Of a stretch of DNA of 64,000 nucleotides, positions 33,840 through 45,618 are shown one piece after another. Position 1 is the first letter of the stretch; the number at the start of each line of letters is the position of its first letter. This stretch comes from Maratus speciosus (taxonomy: Eukaryota; Arthropoda; Arachnida; Araneae; Salticidae). Position numbers and translations under genes: made by a program. The notes beneath the pieces were generated by a model. The model was given only the letters and a program-made list of their open reading frames with translations. It ran no database searches and was not told where the DNA came from. The stretch lies in assembly GCA_963932465.1 (NCBI GenBank), contig OZ010799.1, forward strand, positions 161,258,761-161,322,760, written 5' to 3'.

Positions 33840-35625
33840 ATTCGGCGATTTCAAAGGGCATGCCATTTTAAGACAACATGGTGGATGAGGCTAACCAGTG
33901 AACTTGGTCGAGACCTTAGTAATTGCTGTGCACATGCTCACTCACATCGGAATCGGTTGATATATACGAGTGCTGTCGCAGGCAAAAAATCAGATTTTTC
34001 ACAATGTCACCCACATTAGAAATTGAAACTGCTATATCTGAGCCATTTTTTAAGATAAAGTCAAACAAAAAATGCTCCTGAATCCTTATATCAAGGTCAA
34101 ATACTTAAGAAAGAAACCTTTTTCAATTTCTAATTTTTTTGCACCTCACTTTAAATATATTTTTTTTTAATTTAATGGCCCCCATTTTGAAACAAGATGG
34201 CTGATGAAGCTGCCCAGGGAACTTGCTCGAGATATTGATGTATACTATCCACATGCCTGCTTCCATCGAAATAGGCGAATACGTGTGTTATCGCGTGACA
34301 AATACAAGATCGTTTCAAAGTGTTAGCCATGCTAGAAATTCAAAGTGCTATAATTCAACCATTTTTTAAGATATAAACAAAAGAACAAATTGTCACAAAC
34401 AAAAACTTGCTCCAGAATTTTTGTATCAAGGCCAAACACATAAAAAAAAAAATCTGTTTCATTTTCCAATTTTTTAATACCACATTTTAAATTTTAAATT
34501 ACATTTTTTTAAAATGGCAACCCTTTTGAAACAAGAGGGCGAATGAAGCTGGCCAACGAACTCGGTCGAGACATTGGTATGTACTATGTACACACCAAGG
34601 TACATCCAAATCGGTTCATAAATATGTCTGTTATCACGTGACGAAAATCAGGTCGTTTTCAAATGTCAGCCACAATAGAAATTCAAAATGCTATAACTCA
34701 GCCATTTTTTTAGATATAGACGAAACAAAACCTGTTCCGGAATCTTTGTATTAAGGTCAAACATATAGGACAAAATCTTTTTCATTTTCCAATTTTTTGG
34801 TATCTCATTTTAAATTTTAAATTTTTTAATTTTTTTTAAATGGCCGCCATTTTGAAACAAGATGGCGGATGAAGCTGGCCAACGAACTCGGTCGAGATAT
34901 TTGTATGTACTATGTACACACCAAGGTACATCCAAATCGGTTCAAAAATATGTCTGTTATCACGTGACAAAAATCAGGACGTTTCAAAATGTCAGCCATG
35001 CTAGAAATAAAAAATGCTATAACTCAGCCATTTTTTAAGATATAGACGAAACAAAAACTGCTCCCGAATCTTTTTATCAAGGTTAAACACATAAGAAAAA
35101 AATATTTTTTCAATTTTCAATTTTTTGGTACCACATTTCAAATTTAAATTTTTCTTAAAAATTTAAATGGCCGCCAATTTTAAACAAGATATCGGATGAA
35201 GCTGGCCAACGACCTCGGTCGAGACATTGGTATGTACTATGTATAAACGAAGTTACATCCAAATCGGTTCATAAATACGCCTTTTATCGCGTGACAAAAT
35301 TCAGGAGGTTTCAAAATGTCAGCCACGCTAGAAATTCAAAATGCTATAACTCAGCCATTTTTTAAGATATAGACGAAACAAAAACTGCTCCGGAGTCTTT
35401 GTATAAAGGTCACATACATAAGGAAAAAATATTTTTCCATTTTCAATTTTTTGGTACCACATTTCAAATTTTAAATTTTTTAAAAAATTTTAAATGGCCA
35501 CCATTTTGAAACAAAATGGCGGATGAAGCTGGCCAACGAACTCGGTCGAGACATTGGTATGTACTATGTACACACCAAATGGCATCCAAATCGGTTCATA
35601 AATAGGAGAGTTACAGTGTGACATA
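33840..35625 (+). repeat. six-copy satellite, ~327 bp period
   Basis: The marker GATGAAGCTGGCC and variants lies near 33887, 34203, 34545, 34871, 35197 and 35524. Units also share CTCGGTCGAGACATTGGTAT, CACGTGACAAAAATCAGG and CTATAACTCAGCCATTTTTT. The last four are much more alike than the first two, as expected when the inner end of an array homogenises. A long TA run ends it. No conserved open frame. Confidence 0.85.
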
Positions 35626-35629
35626 GGTC

Positions 35630-35632
<3 letters not shown>

Positions 35633-35696
<64 letters not shown>
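35633..35696 (+). repeat. TA microsatellite
   Basis: About 32 TA units directly after the last satellite unit. The apparent minus-strand frame here encoding a tyrosine/isoleucine run is an artefact. Confidence 0.95.
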
Positions 35697-35699
<3 letters not shown>

Positions 35700-36290
35700 T
35701 TTGAACGGAGGGTGGTTTCGGGGTCTGGGGGTCATGATCGATGAAAATATACCAAAATTTTTTGAATTCGCTTTCCTCCGAACGGCTGCAATAGGTAGCT
35801 TTTTGTAATGAAAGCTACCTAACATTAGAAGTTTTTGAAATAGCCCGCGTGTTATGCCCAAAACGTCATTTTAAGTAAAATTACTTGAAAGTTTCGGAAA
35901 CATCGCTTCAGCAATTGAGTTGGTACTATTCTAAAAGCCTCACCTTCTGTTCTAACTTGCATTTCAAGGAAACGTTTATATCTAAATGTTCAGAAAATAT
36001 AAGCGTTTAACATATATATAAAAAAAAATAAAATTTCGGAAATTTTCAAACTTTAAGAGTCTTGAGACCCTTTAAGCATATTTTTACCATAGTTTAGAAA
36101 TTTTATTTATTAACTTTACCTGATCTTAAAGACAGCATTTGACGACATGATCTCAGCATTTCTCAGAACACACTGTGGTTAACTGTATAACATGATACCT
36201 TACGATTACAGATGCTATCTGAAAATGATAAATGTCATTTGGAACATGTTTGGTTGTAATAAAAATTTAAAACTGTCGCACATGTATGCT
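35697..36290. other. stretch between satellite and right TIR
   Basis: Contains a short inverted pair AGGTAGCTTT / AAAGCTACCT near 35793-35820. Nothing else recognised. Confidence 0.4.
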
Positions 36291-36465
36291 AAATTTGTAA
36301 TTTGTTAAAAAACGTCCTCTGGTGGCGAAATTTGGAATTATTTTTTATGAAACAAATACTCATACCTCACAAAGTTTCACAACATTCTGAACAATAGTTC
36401 TTCACGTAGATAACTTTTAAATAGGGTCGTTTGATTATGGATACCCATTATATCAAATATATTCA

Positions 36466-37080
36466 CATTTCTTCTGATAAAATCTTAACACAATTTTATG
36501 ACAAAAAAAATATGAGGATCAAAATACAACAAGTCAAAAAGTTCTTTCTTATTTACTCAAGTTAAAAGGAAGGATCAGATTTTATCTCGAATGTCTTTGA
36601 TTTAAAAAATATTAATCATTGCATTTTATTCTAAAAATAAAGTCGAATGTAAATATTCTATGCGTCTCAGTTAACTATTAACTGTAAATATTTTCTACTA
36701 ACTCTATCTGCGATCTACAATCTAATGCTAATCTCAAAATAAAGTATAAGATAAGACACATGTAGTATATTTATTTAATGCTGCACATCATTCTATTTTG
36801 GTGAATATATATTGACTAAGTCTCTAAATACAGTCGTAATATGCGCAACACAAATTTAATTAACGCCAGCCAAATACCAATATAATGTTTATTTTCTATG
36901 TCATACAAAACTATTGTCCGCAATTATTTTAGTTAGCGAAAACTTTCTGCAGCCCATTCTATAAATGTTATATTGGAATAATGTTTCTCGATGCATTTTA
37001 TGCATAAAATTAAATAAATTAAGTAGCTAGTCTAACTTTGATTCATTTAGTTAAACTGAGCAACAGAAAAGCCAAATGTA
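36466..37080 (+). repeat. array B unit continued
   Basis: Resumes after the 4.9 kb element with CTTCTGATAAAATCTTAACA and runs through GCGCAACACAAATTTAATTA and CATTTAGTTAAACTG, ending where the next element inserts. Comparison with units at 23.6 and 45-46 kb supplies the empty sites. Confidence 0.7.
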
Positions 37081-38085
37081 CAGTCGTGGAAAAAAAAGTA
37101 AACACCCCCTACTAACTTCTCAACAAATTAGCGTAGAAGAAACTTACTGGTACCGAATGATTGGAAATAAAGTCTACTTTTAAATGATGTATATAAAATT
37201 TGCTTAGGGGGCCATTTTCATATTAAAACGAACCCAAACTTCATTTTTCTCAATAGCAGTACCCAATTTCAACAAGATAGTTTAAATCTTCGGTTCATAT
37301 TATGCCTAGACACCAAATTTCAAGTCATTTGAATAATAAGTTTGAGAATTATAAACATTCAAAATTTAGTGTTTCTAATGTTAAATTACATTTTCACATT
37401 TTTATTATTTCCTGAAATTATACTCCTAATGTGCTAATTTTTTGTGTAGCAATAATATTAAAATATCCAAACATAAATACGTTGAATTTGCATTTTTTAA
37501 ATAATTATATGAATTATGAAGTTAATATTCGAAAAAATTATGAACTACAACCTACAATTTTTTTGATGTATTTAGATTTATTAAGTGCTGCTTTATATAA
37601 ATACAAAATTTCACATTTTTCTTCCAAGTATATCGTCTATGATAAAAGTGAAGAGATATTTTGAAATTTCTTCTGCTATCCTGTAATCTAACAGTCTTCA
37701 ATGACTGCTTAAGAAGCCTTGATCAAGAAGGAGGCTCTCTCAGTCAACAATCGAGTACTGAACTTCAATTTGGATACAGCCCCTAAAATACGCTCGTTTT
37801 AAAATAATTAATGTATCGGTAACTTATCGCACAGATTGCATACAAATTTATTTTTAGGCTAATTGAAGGGTGTAGAGGTCATTTATTCCGTCAGAATTGT
37901 GTACTGCTATTGAAAAAAAAACAAAGTTATGCTTAATTTTAATATGTAGATGGCCCCCTAAGAAAACTTTATATACATCATTTAAAAGTAGACTTTATTT
38001 CCAATCGTTCGGTACCAGTAACTTTCTTCTACGATAATTTGTTGAGGAGTTACTAGGGGGTGTTTACTTTTTTTTTCCACGACTG
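37081..38085. mobile_element. 'CAGTCGTGG' element, copy 2
   Basis: The same inverted ends and interior as 8601-9653, with TA at 37079-37080 and a mutated AC in place of the right TA. Array B reads CAAATG-TA before it and CCACACCTATTTAATGG after. Intact units read CAAATGTAGCACATTTATTTAATGG, so the insertion site is exact. No transposase. Confidence 0.85.
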
Positions 38086-38189
38086 ACCACACCTATTTAA
38101 TGGTAAACATAGTTCTAATTTAGTGAATTGTTGAGTAAGTCTCTAAATACAGTCGCAACATGCGCAACGGAAATTAAATTATTGCAAAA

Positions 38190-38386
38190 CTAGTTCCATG
38201 GGTTTTTGTAGTGTATGTCACATTGGGGATAACTGTTTCGCGTGTTCGCCATCGTTATTTTCTAAAAGTTTGCTTCACCTTCTTCAATTAATGAGATATC
38301 TCTGATAATTCACATTTTTGCGTTCTACAATACTTGTAAGCAGAATCGTAGCCTATGACTTACACTACAAGTACTTATGGAACTAT
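38190..38386. mobile_element. MITE with CTAGTTCCATG ends, interrupted at its right end
   Basis: It begins CTAGTTCCATGGGTTTTTGT and shows the inverse ACTACAAGTACTTATGGAAC at its right. It matches the intact copy 45410-45618. The last bases (CTAG) reappear at 42069-42072, after the 3.7 kb foldback element, so that element inserted into this MITE's terminus. Confidence 0.75.
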
Positions 38387-41300
38387 AGTTCGAGTGCTAC
38401 ACGAACAAAATAAGGTGAAAACTGCAAATCGTGATAAGAATATAGCGATTGGTCAGTATCTACTTTATATTAATACAATGCATTTCAGAGGGGGAGGCAT
38501 CGCGTAAAGTCGTGAGAATTCAAGATGGCGGCTGTTATTCAAAATGGCGTCATTTTCTGAATTTTCTTACTATTCATCATATAAATGTGTGTTTCAAGTA
38601 GATTTTGATGTTTTTAACGTCAAAATTTTCGTTTTTAATACTATTCATCGTAGTTGAATGAGTTTATGAATTCCGTTTGTCTGTCTGCTTGCCATTCCAT
38701 GCTGTAACTCGTATAAATAACGCAATTTGCTTAAATTCGCTTAGATTGTCATTGATTCATACATGCTATTGAAGTTTACAATAACATGTTCCGAATAAAA
38801 ATTGAAGGGTATAGTTTTTATAGTCCATTTACAGGGCCCTCAAAAGAATTCCATTAAGTTATTGTCTATTAGTCCGGGTGCTACGGTTGAGAAAACTGAA
38901 AATCGTGATAAGAATATACCGATTGGTGAGTATCAATCTTATTTTAATATAATCCATATAAGAGGAAGAGGCATCGCGTAAAGCCGTAGGAATTGAAGAT
39001 GGAGGCTGTTATTCAAAATGGCGTCATTTTCTGAATTTTCTTACTATACATCATATAAATGTGTGTTTCAGGTCGATTTCGATGTTTTTAACATGAAAAA
39101 TTTCATTTTTAACATTTTTCGTCATAGTTGAATGAATTTATGAATTCAGTTTGTCTGTTTTTCTGTCTGTCTGCTTGCCATTCCATGCTCTAACGCGCTT
39201 AAATTCATGCAGATTGTATGTAATTTATATATGTTATTGAAGTTTACAATAACAGGTTCCAAATAAAAATTGAAGTGTATAGCCTTTTTAGTCCGTTTAC
39301 AGGATTCTCAAAAGAATTCCCATTACGTTATTGTCTGCTAGTCCGGGTGCTACGATTGAAAAAAACTGCAATTATGAGAAAAATATACCGATTGGTGAGG
39401 ATCTACTTTATAGTAATATAATCCATATAAGAGGGAGAGGCATCGCGTGAAGTCGTAGGAATTAAAGATGGCGGCTGTTATTCAAAATGGCGTATTTTTC
39501 TGGAATCCTTGCAATATTCATACTATTCATCGTATAAAAATGTTTTGATGTAAAATTCTGTGCTTTTAAGGTTAAAAATGTCATTTGTAACTCTTTCCAA
39601 CATTGTTGAAAGTATTTATAAATACTCTTTATGTAGCCGTCTGTCTGGCCGTGCTCTACTTCGCTTAAATATGCCCGGATATCCATGCAATTTAAATATT
39701 TTATTTATATATGTGTTATTTATACATGTAATTTAAATATGTGGTATACAGCAAAATATTCTATATTGAAAATGAAGAATATAGTATTATAGTTCGTGTA
39801 CAGCTACACTCAAAAGAATTCCATTACATTGTGGTCTATGGGAGAAAATAATTTTCAATGTGTTTTAATGATGTTAAACCCTTTAAAACATATTGAAATT
39901 GATATACATCAGTGAGGTTCAGTACAATATACTTGCTGTAAAATATAACGTGCATAGCATTAGTCGTTCATTTACAGGGGCTCAAAAAAGAAAACGGTTA
40001 CAGTACTGTTTATAACCTACGCGCTTTTTACTTTCTTCTATCTTTACAAGATTAAAGTATTGGATTCCTGAAAATTTTCGACTTCCGGTTTTCGATGGAT
40101 TTACACGTTTTAGGGGTCAGAGATCCCAAAAACATGTTTATACAAAATGTTTGTCTGTCCGTGTGTCTGTCGCCATTGCACCATCGAAAAGTGTATGAAG
40201 TTATGCATAGAATTGAGCCAAATTTGTTTTGTATGTTTTTGGGTATAAACAGCAGGTCCTCTTTCAATTTGGGAATATTCCGCTGGAAGGAGATGCTGTG
40301 ATAGCGATTTGTGTATATTTTTTTCGATTTTTTGTAGATTTATTATTAATTGGCGGCTCGTACAGATACGGGAACTCGAGTCCTGCTAATGCGGGTATTC
40401 GCGAACATCTGATGTACAATAGAATAACGAAAATCTTTTGATTTTAATAAATATCATGATCGAGTTTAACTCGTTTTTACTCAGATTAATTGACTGAAGA
40501 AGAAATTTAAGATGAAAATCAATGTTGATATAGTATTGAACTAATAATATAGAACTATTAACATCTGTAATTGCTTTTTGAAATATTAGGATGTATGGGG
40601 TAGAAAAAAGTTTTAGGATTGGCACATCCAACTAGTTTAATTATAGTATGCTTTTTCAAATTTTACTAGGTATGAAAGAATTGCAAACTGTTATTATTAC
40701 TAGTAAAGATTATTTTTTTTAGGTAGAAGTGCAGCTTATAAATATTTAATGTAATTATTATGATTAGTCGCCACCATTCAATGTGATCTAAAATTTCAGA
40801 CGGGCGTCTTTTTTGCTGCTTTTTTCCATACGTATTATTCATTCACAATGCGGTGAATGGATAATACGTAAGGAAAAAAGATCTTAGCGTTGCAGTTCCT
40901 GACTGAACTTGCAGACTCTTTGACGCGCAGACGATAAATATGTGAATTAAAATGACGCCATGTTGAATTCCTACAACTTTGCGTGATGTCTCTCCCTTTT
41001 ATATAGGTTGCATTAATATAAAGTAGATACTCACCATTCGGTATATTCTTCTCACGATTAGCAGTTTTCTCAACTGTAGAGCCCGGAATAATAGATAATA
41101 ACGTAATGGAATTCTTTTCAGGGTCTTATAAGCGGACTGTAAAAACTATACACTTCAATTTTAATTCGGAACATGTTATTGTAAACTTCAATAACATACA
41201 TAAAAAATTACATGGCAATCTGAGTTAATTTAAGCGAGTAGCTCTATTTAAGCGAATTAAAGCATGGAATGGCAAGCAGACAGATAAACAGACAAACTGA

Positions 41301-42067
41301 ATTCATAAACTCATTCAACACTGACGGAAACTGTAAAAAACGCAATTTTTAACGTTGAAAACATCGAAATCCACCTGAAGCACACATTTATATGATGGAT
41401 AGTAAGAAAATTCAGAAAATGACGCCATTTTGAATAACAGCCGCCATCTTGGATTCTTACAACTTTACGCGATACCTCCCCCTCTTATATAGATTTTATT
41501 AATATAAAGTAGCTACTCACCAATCGGTATATTCTTATCACGATTTGCAGTTTTCTCAACCGTAGCACCCGCACTAACAGACAATAACGTACTAATGGAA
41601 TTCTTTTGAGGGCCCTGTAAACGGACTATAAATGCTATACACTTAAATTTTTATTCGCAATATGCTGTTGTAAACTTCAATAACATATATGAATCAATGA
41701 CAATATGAGTGAATTTAAGCAAGTAGCGTTATTTAAACGAGTTAGATAATGGAATGACAAGCAGACAGACATACAAACAAACATCAAATTGAATTCATAA
41801 ACTCATTCAACTATGATAGAAAGTGTTAAAAACGAAATTTTTGACGTAAAAAACATCGAAATTGACCTGAAACACACATTTATATTATGGATAGTAAGAA
41901 AATTCAGAAAATGACGCCATTTTGAATAACAGCCACCATCTTGAATTCCCACGACTTTACGCGATGCCTCCCCCTCTTATATGGATTGTATTAATGTAAA
42001 GTAGATACTCACCAATCGGTATATTCTTATCACGATTTGCAGTTTTCTCAACAGTAGCACCCGCACT
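38387..42067. mobile_element. FB/Galileo-like foldback element, arms made of tandem repeats
   Basis: Each arm is built of head-to-tail units of about 470-490 bp. In the left arm the marker GTGCTACG follows 38392, 38876 and 39343. In the right arm the inverse TAGCACCCG-type marker lies near 41078, 41562 and 42055. The left arm (38387 to about 39860) is the inverse of the right (about 40945-42067). Units share TTCAAAATGGCGTCATTTTC, GAGGCATCGCGTAAAG and a TCTG-rich patch. The ~1.1 kb centre has no transposase. Long TIRs built of subrepeats are typical of Drosophila FB and Galileo elements, and relationship is inferred from architecture only. Confidence 0.75.
40819..40880. repeat. strong hairpin in the foldback centre
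   Basis: CTTTTTTCC-ACGTATTAT-CATTCAC is followed after six bases by GTGAATG-ATAATACGT-GGAAAAAAG, with only two internal mismatched positions. It is too short to be an obvious MITE but far beyond chance. Confidence 0.8.
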
Positions 42068-42317
42068 GCTAGTCCGCAAGCGAAATACGAATAAAATGCT
42101 CCGCTAGTCAGACTTCGATTCATTTAGTTAAAATGAAGCAACAGAAAAAACAAAATATAGCGCATTTATTTAACACTTTGCGGTCGTATGTTTACTCTCC
42201 ACCAACAAAGCTTTTTTTACCATTCCAGTCGTATGTCTGCTCACAGCCGCCACAGTAAAGATCTATACTGATCTCATATTTTATGTTTGTCAGGAAATTT
42301 ATGGAACAACTTGTAGG

Positions 42318-43080
42318 CAGAGTTGGGCAAATTTGTAATTGCAATTATCCGCAATTTAACTCTTTATCTACTGACGGTACTTATAAGTACCATTAAAATA
42401 ACTTGTTATAAAATTCATTTAATACATCGATTAGTAGCTGTACAGTTTAGAATGAGTTATAGATACGCTATTTTATCATGTTCCAAAAGCATTATTGGTC
42501 ATACAAAACAAAAATATTTTTAAAAAGATGATTTATTTTGCCTTTGCATCTTTTCAGCTTTCCTGGTGTAGGCGGGGGGGGGGGCAATTTTTCAATTCGG
42601 AAATATTTCTATATCTCTATTGTAAGAACGTTATATTTGTACATTTCCTAATTCTACAAAATACTAAGAAAAATATTTAAAATGAAAGATTTGAGTGGGT
42701 TTATAAATATTGCACAAAATTCCTATAAATTTAAATTTAATGAATCCTTCTAAATCCTTCAATCCTTCTAGAATTTATTAATATGATTATGTAAATCTTC
42801 TAAAGTAGTTTAAATAATTCACGAAAAATGCTTCAGAAGATAAAATTTTCATGAATTCATAATTTGGTACATAAAGGGTTAATTACAGTTTATGCATGTA
42901 ATTCATTGTAGATACACACATTCAAATACGGAAATTTTGTCAAATAATGGGATAGGTGCGGTTCCGGGTGCAGTGCTGCAACAATTTTTTACGGCAAGTA
43001 ATTTTAACTATAACTAATTACATACAATTAAACTGTAATTACATTGCAGATAATTGGAATTACAAATTTGCCCATCTCTG
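42318..43080. mobile_element. hAT-like MITE (CAGAGTTGGGC termini), copy 2, perfect 8-bp duplication
   Basis: CTTGTAGG occurs exactly at 42310-42317 and 43081-43088. The ends CAGAGTTGGGCAAATTTGTA and GAATTACAAATTTGCCCA plus TCTCTG are inverted. Removing the nested TTAA element at 42360-42878 leaves about 240 bp, the same size as copy 1 at 13554-13795. Confidence 0.85.
42360..42878. mobile_element. TTAA-type element nested in the hAT-like MITE
   Basis: TTAA at 42356-42359 and 42879-42882 bounds inverted ends CTCTTTATCTAC and GTACATAAAGGG. Its excision restores GCAATTTAATTACAG, matching the interior of copy 1. It contains a run of G at 42573-42583 and no coding sequence. Confidence 0.65.
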
Positions 43081-43089
43081 CTTGTAGGT

Positions 43090-43984
43090 GATTTTCGTGA
43101 TGGAGCATCTTCAAAATAAGGAAGACCGTCGTCCTCAGATGAAGAGTAAAGACTTAACGCATTTATTCCTATTTTTGTTACCCCATTTTGGACGTCCAAT
43201 TTTTCGGACGTTTCGAATTTTAATAATTTTTTATAATTTTCTTCTTTACAACTTGAATATTGTGTGAAGTAATTGTCTATAAATGTAGTTATCTATTACC
43301 GAGAGATGACAGCATAAGATTGATGTTTATTTGCTTAAATGAAGGCATTTTGTATGTGTTTATAGATTTTTCATTTATCAAGATATCGAAATGTAAAAAG
43401 TAAGATTATTTGCATTTTTTGTAGGAAGGATTCAAATAAATAAGTCATAATCTTAGCTTGTAGACTTCTTTGAAATACATATATTTTTTATAGCGAAATT
43501 ATATGTTCAAGCCTATTTTTTATGCATGTTTGTAACGTACAAAATACAGGGCGCTAGGTGCAAATGGGCACATATTTCTGTTGGCCATTTAGGGGAAAGT
43601 TATTTATGTAAATTCCTATTCAAGATGATTTTGAAATAAACTGTTTTTTTTAGCTTTAATAAAGATTATTCTTAATTTATTACTAATAATACTTATAATG
43701 TTATTACTCTCTGTAACGAAATAAATATATTTTTTAACAGCTCAAAAAAATACTAATTATAGTATATAATATACAATTTAAAAGTTTAATTTATATAAAT
43801 TTTGACAAAACATATAAATGGATATTCCCATATTTAGTACGTTTACATTTTATAAATTATACAAAAATATTTTAACGTAATTTTTTAAAATATTTTTCCA
43901 GTTGATTTTGTAACATTTTAAAGTGATTGTACCAACAAATTTGAGAAAACAAAAAATCAGGCATAAATAAGTTAATGACAAAGT
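43090..43984. other. stretch without recognised feature
   Basis: Very AT-rich. I see no TIRs, tandem structure or coding signal. Possibly the remains of a much decayed array unit. Confidence 0.4.
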
Positions 43985-44720
43985 AAGCGAAATACGAATA
44001 AAATTCTCATTTTATATTCCATACAAAACTATTTTCCTTATATTTATTTTAGTTAGAGCGAATTTTATGCAGCTCATTCCAAACCTGTTGCATTTTAATA
44101 ATCATTCAATTTCTCATTCTATTTTATGCATAAAATTAAATAAATTAAGCATCTAATCAGAATTCACTTCATCAAGTTAAAGTGAGACGACAGTAAAGAC
44201 AAATGTGGCACTTTTATTTAATGGCACACATAATTCCAATTTGGTAAATATATATTGAATAAGTCTTTAAATGCAGTCGCTATATGCACAACGTAAATAA
44301 AAGTAAAGCAAGTAAAATACGAATAAAATGCTCATTTTATATTCCATACAAAACTATTGTCCTTAATGTATTTAGTTATCGTAAATCTTCTGCAGTGCAT
44401 TTCAAACGAGTTGCATTTTAATAATGTTCTTCATTGGATTTTATGCATAAAATTAAACAAATTAAGCAGCTAGTTAGACTTCAATTCATCAACTTAAAGT
44501 GAAGCAACAGAAAAGACAAATAAAGCATATCTATTTAACGTTACACATAATTCTAATATACTAAATATATATAGAATAAGTTTCTAAACAGATTAGCAAT
44601 ATACGCAAAGCAAATTAAATTAACGTCAGCGAAATTTGAATAAAATGTTCATTTTATTTTAATTGAATTTTTTTTCCAACTACTTTTCAGCAGTGAAATT
44701 ACTCTTGAAATTATTGAATA

Positions 44721-45112
44721 TTAAAGACGTGAGTTATCACTTTGCTAACTAAGCGTAAACCAACAGAGTGAAAAATGTCCAAGCCGGGAATCGAACCCGG
44801 GTCCCTAGAATAGCGCTCCAGTGCTCTACCACTATGCCACGAGGGCTATGCACAGCTTGGCATCTCTCACTCACATAAGTCAGTTAGACTGCTACCGCAG
44901 AAATTAGATGTGTGCCCATGAAGACTTTCCCATCTAATTGCTGTGGTAGCAGTCTTACCCACTTATGTGAGTGAGAGATGCCAGGCTGGGCATCGTCCTC
45001 GTGGCTTAGTGGTAGAGCACTGGAGCGCTATTCCAGGGTTGGACACCCGGGTTGGACATTTTTCACTATTGGTTTACGCTTATTTAGCAAAGTGATAACT
45101 CACGTCTTTAAT
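44721..45112. mobile_element. foldback element with a tRNA-like sequence in each arm
   Basis: The arms (44721-44912 and 44933-45112) are inverted around a ~20 bp centre. Each holds a tRNA-like block. On the minus strand in the left arm, A-box TGGCATAGTGG (44829-44839) and a perfect B-box GGTTCGATTCC (44787-44797). On the plus strand in the right arm, A-box TGGCTTAGTGG (45002-45012) with a degraded B-box. An anticodon-arm-like CTGGA-GCGCTAT-TCCAG is present. The acceptor ends do not pair, so these are not functional tRNAs. It interrupts a ~317 bp array unit. Confidence 0.75.
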
Positions 45113-45409
45113 GTTAAATTTATATTGATACAAAACTATTGCCCTTAAGTATTTTAGTTAGCCGAAACTTTCTGCAGCCCATTCCAAATCTCTTGTATTG
45201 TAATAACGTTTCTCATCGGATTTTACGCATAAAATCAAACAAATTAAGCAGCTAGTTAGACTTTGATTCATCTAGTTAAAGTGAAGCAATAGAAAAGACA
45301 AATGTAGCACATTTATTTAATGGTACACATAATTCTAATTTAGTGAATTATTGAATAAGTCTTTAAATACAGTCGTAAAATGCGCAATGCAAATTAAATT
45401 AATGGAAGG

Positions 45410-45618
45410 CTAGTTACATGGGTTTTTGTAGTGTAAGTCACATTGCTGATAACTGCTATGCGTGTTCGCCACCGTTATTTTCAAAAAGTTTGTATCGCCT
45501 TATTCAATTAATGAGATGTATCCGATAAAATAAGTCACATTTAAATAATCACTAAAATACTGGAAATAAAAAATCATAGCATGTGACTTATACTACAAGT
45601 ACCTACTCATGGAACTAG
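45410..45618. mobile_element. MITE with CTAGTTCCATG ends, intact copy
   Basis: CTAGTTACATGGGTTTTTGT at the left is inverted at the right (TACTACAAGTACCTACTCAT, then GGAACTAG). Both this and the interrupted copy at 38190 sit at the same array position, just before CCGCAAGCGAAATACG, so they may derive from one insertion amplified with the array. Confidence 0.8.

Larger units (their letters stand above)
31545..36465. mobile_element. ~4.9 kb TIR element inserted in array B, containing other repeats
   Basis: The left region 31560-31755 (CATAATTAAACGACCCCACC, then CTATTGTTCATAAGTTTGTG, then TTTCGCCATCAGAGG) is the imperfect reverse complement of 36300-36458. Array B is interrupted exactly here: CAAAACATGCATAATT on the left, ATCAAATATATTCAC then CTTCTGATAAAATC on the right. 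Inside are a second TIR element, an A-rich MITE, a six-copy satellite and a TA repeat. No transposase was found, so it is non-autonomous or the TIRs belong to a chimera. Confidence 0.6.

Noticed and set aside
33840..35625. CRISPR-like array
   Set aside because: The units are ~327 bp tandem copies without separate spacers; a eukaryotic satellite.
35628..35861. Minus-strand frame with a tyrosine-isoleucine repeat
   Set aside because: Produced by the TA microsatellite.
44780..45065. Two functional tRNA genes in inverted orientation
   Set aside because: Boxes and an anticodon-like arm are present, but the acceptor ends do not pair, position 33 is C rather than T, and the right arm's B-box is degraded. 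Better explained as a tRNA-derived foldback element.
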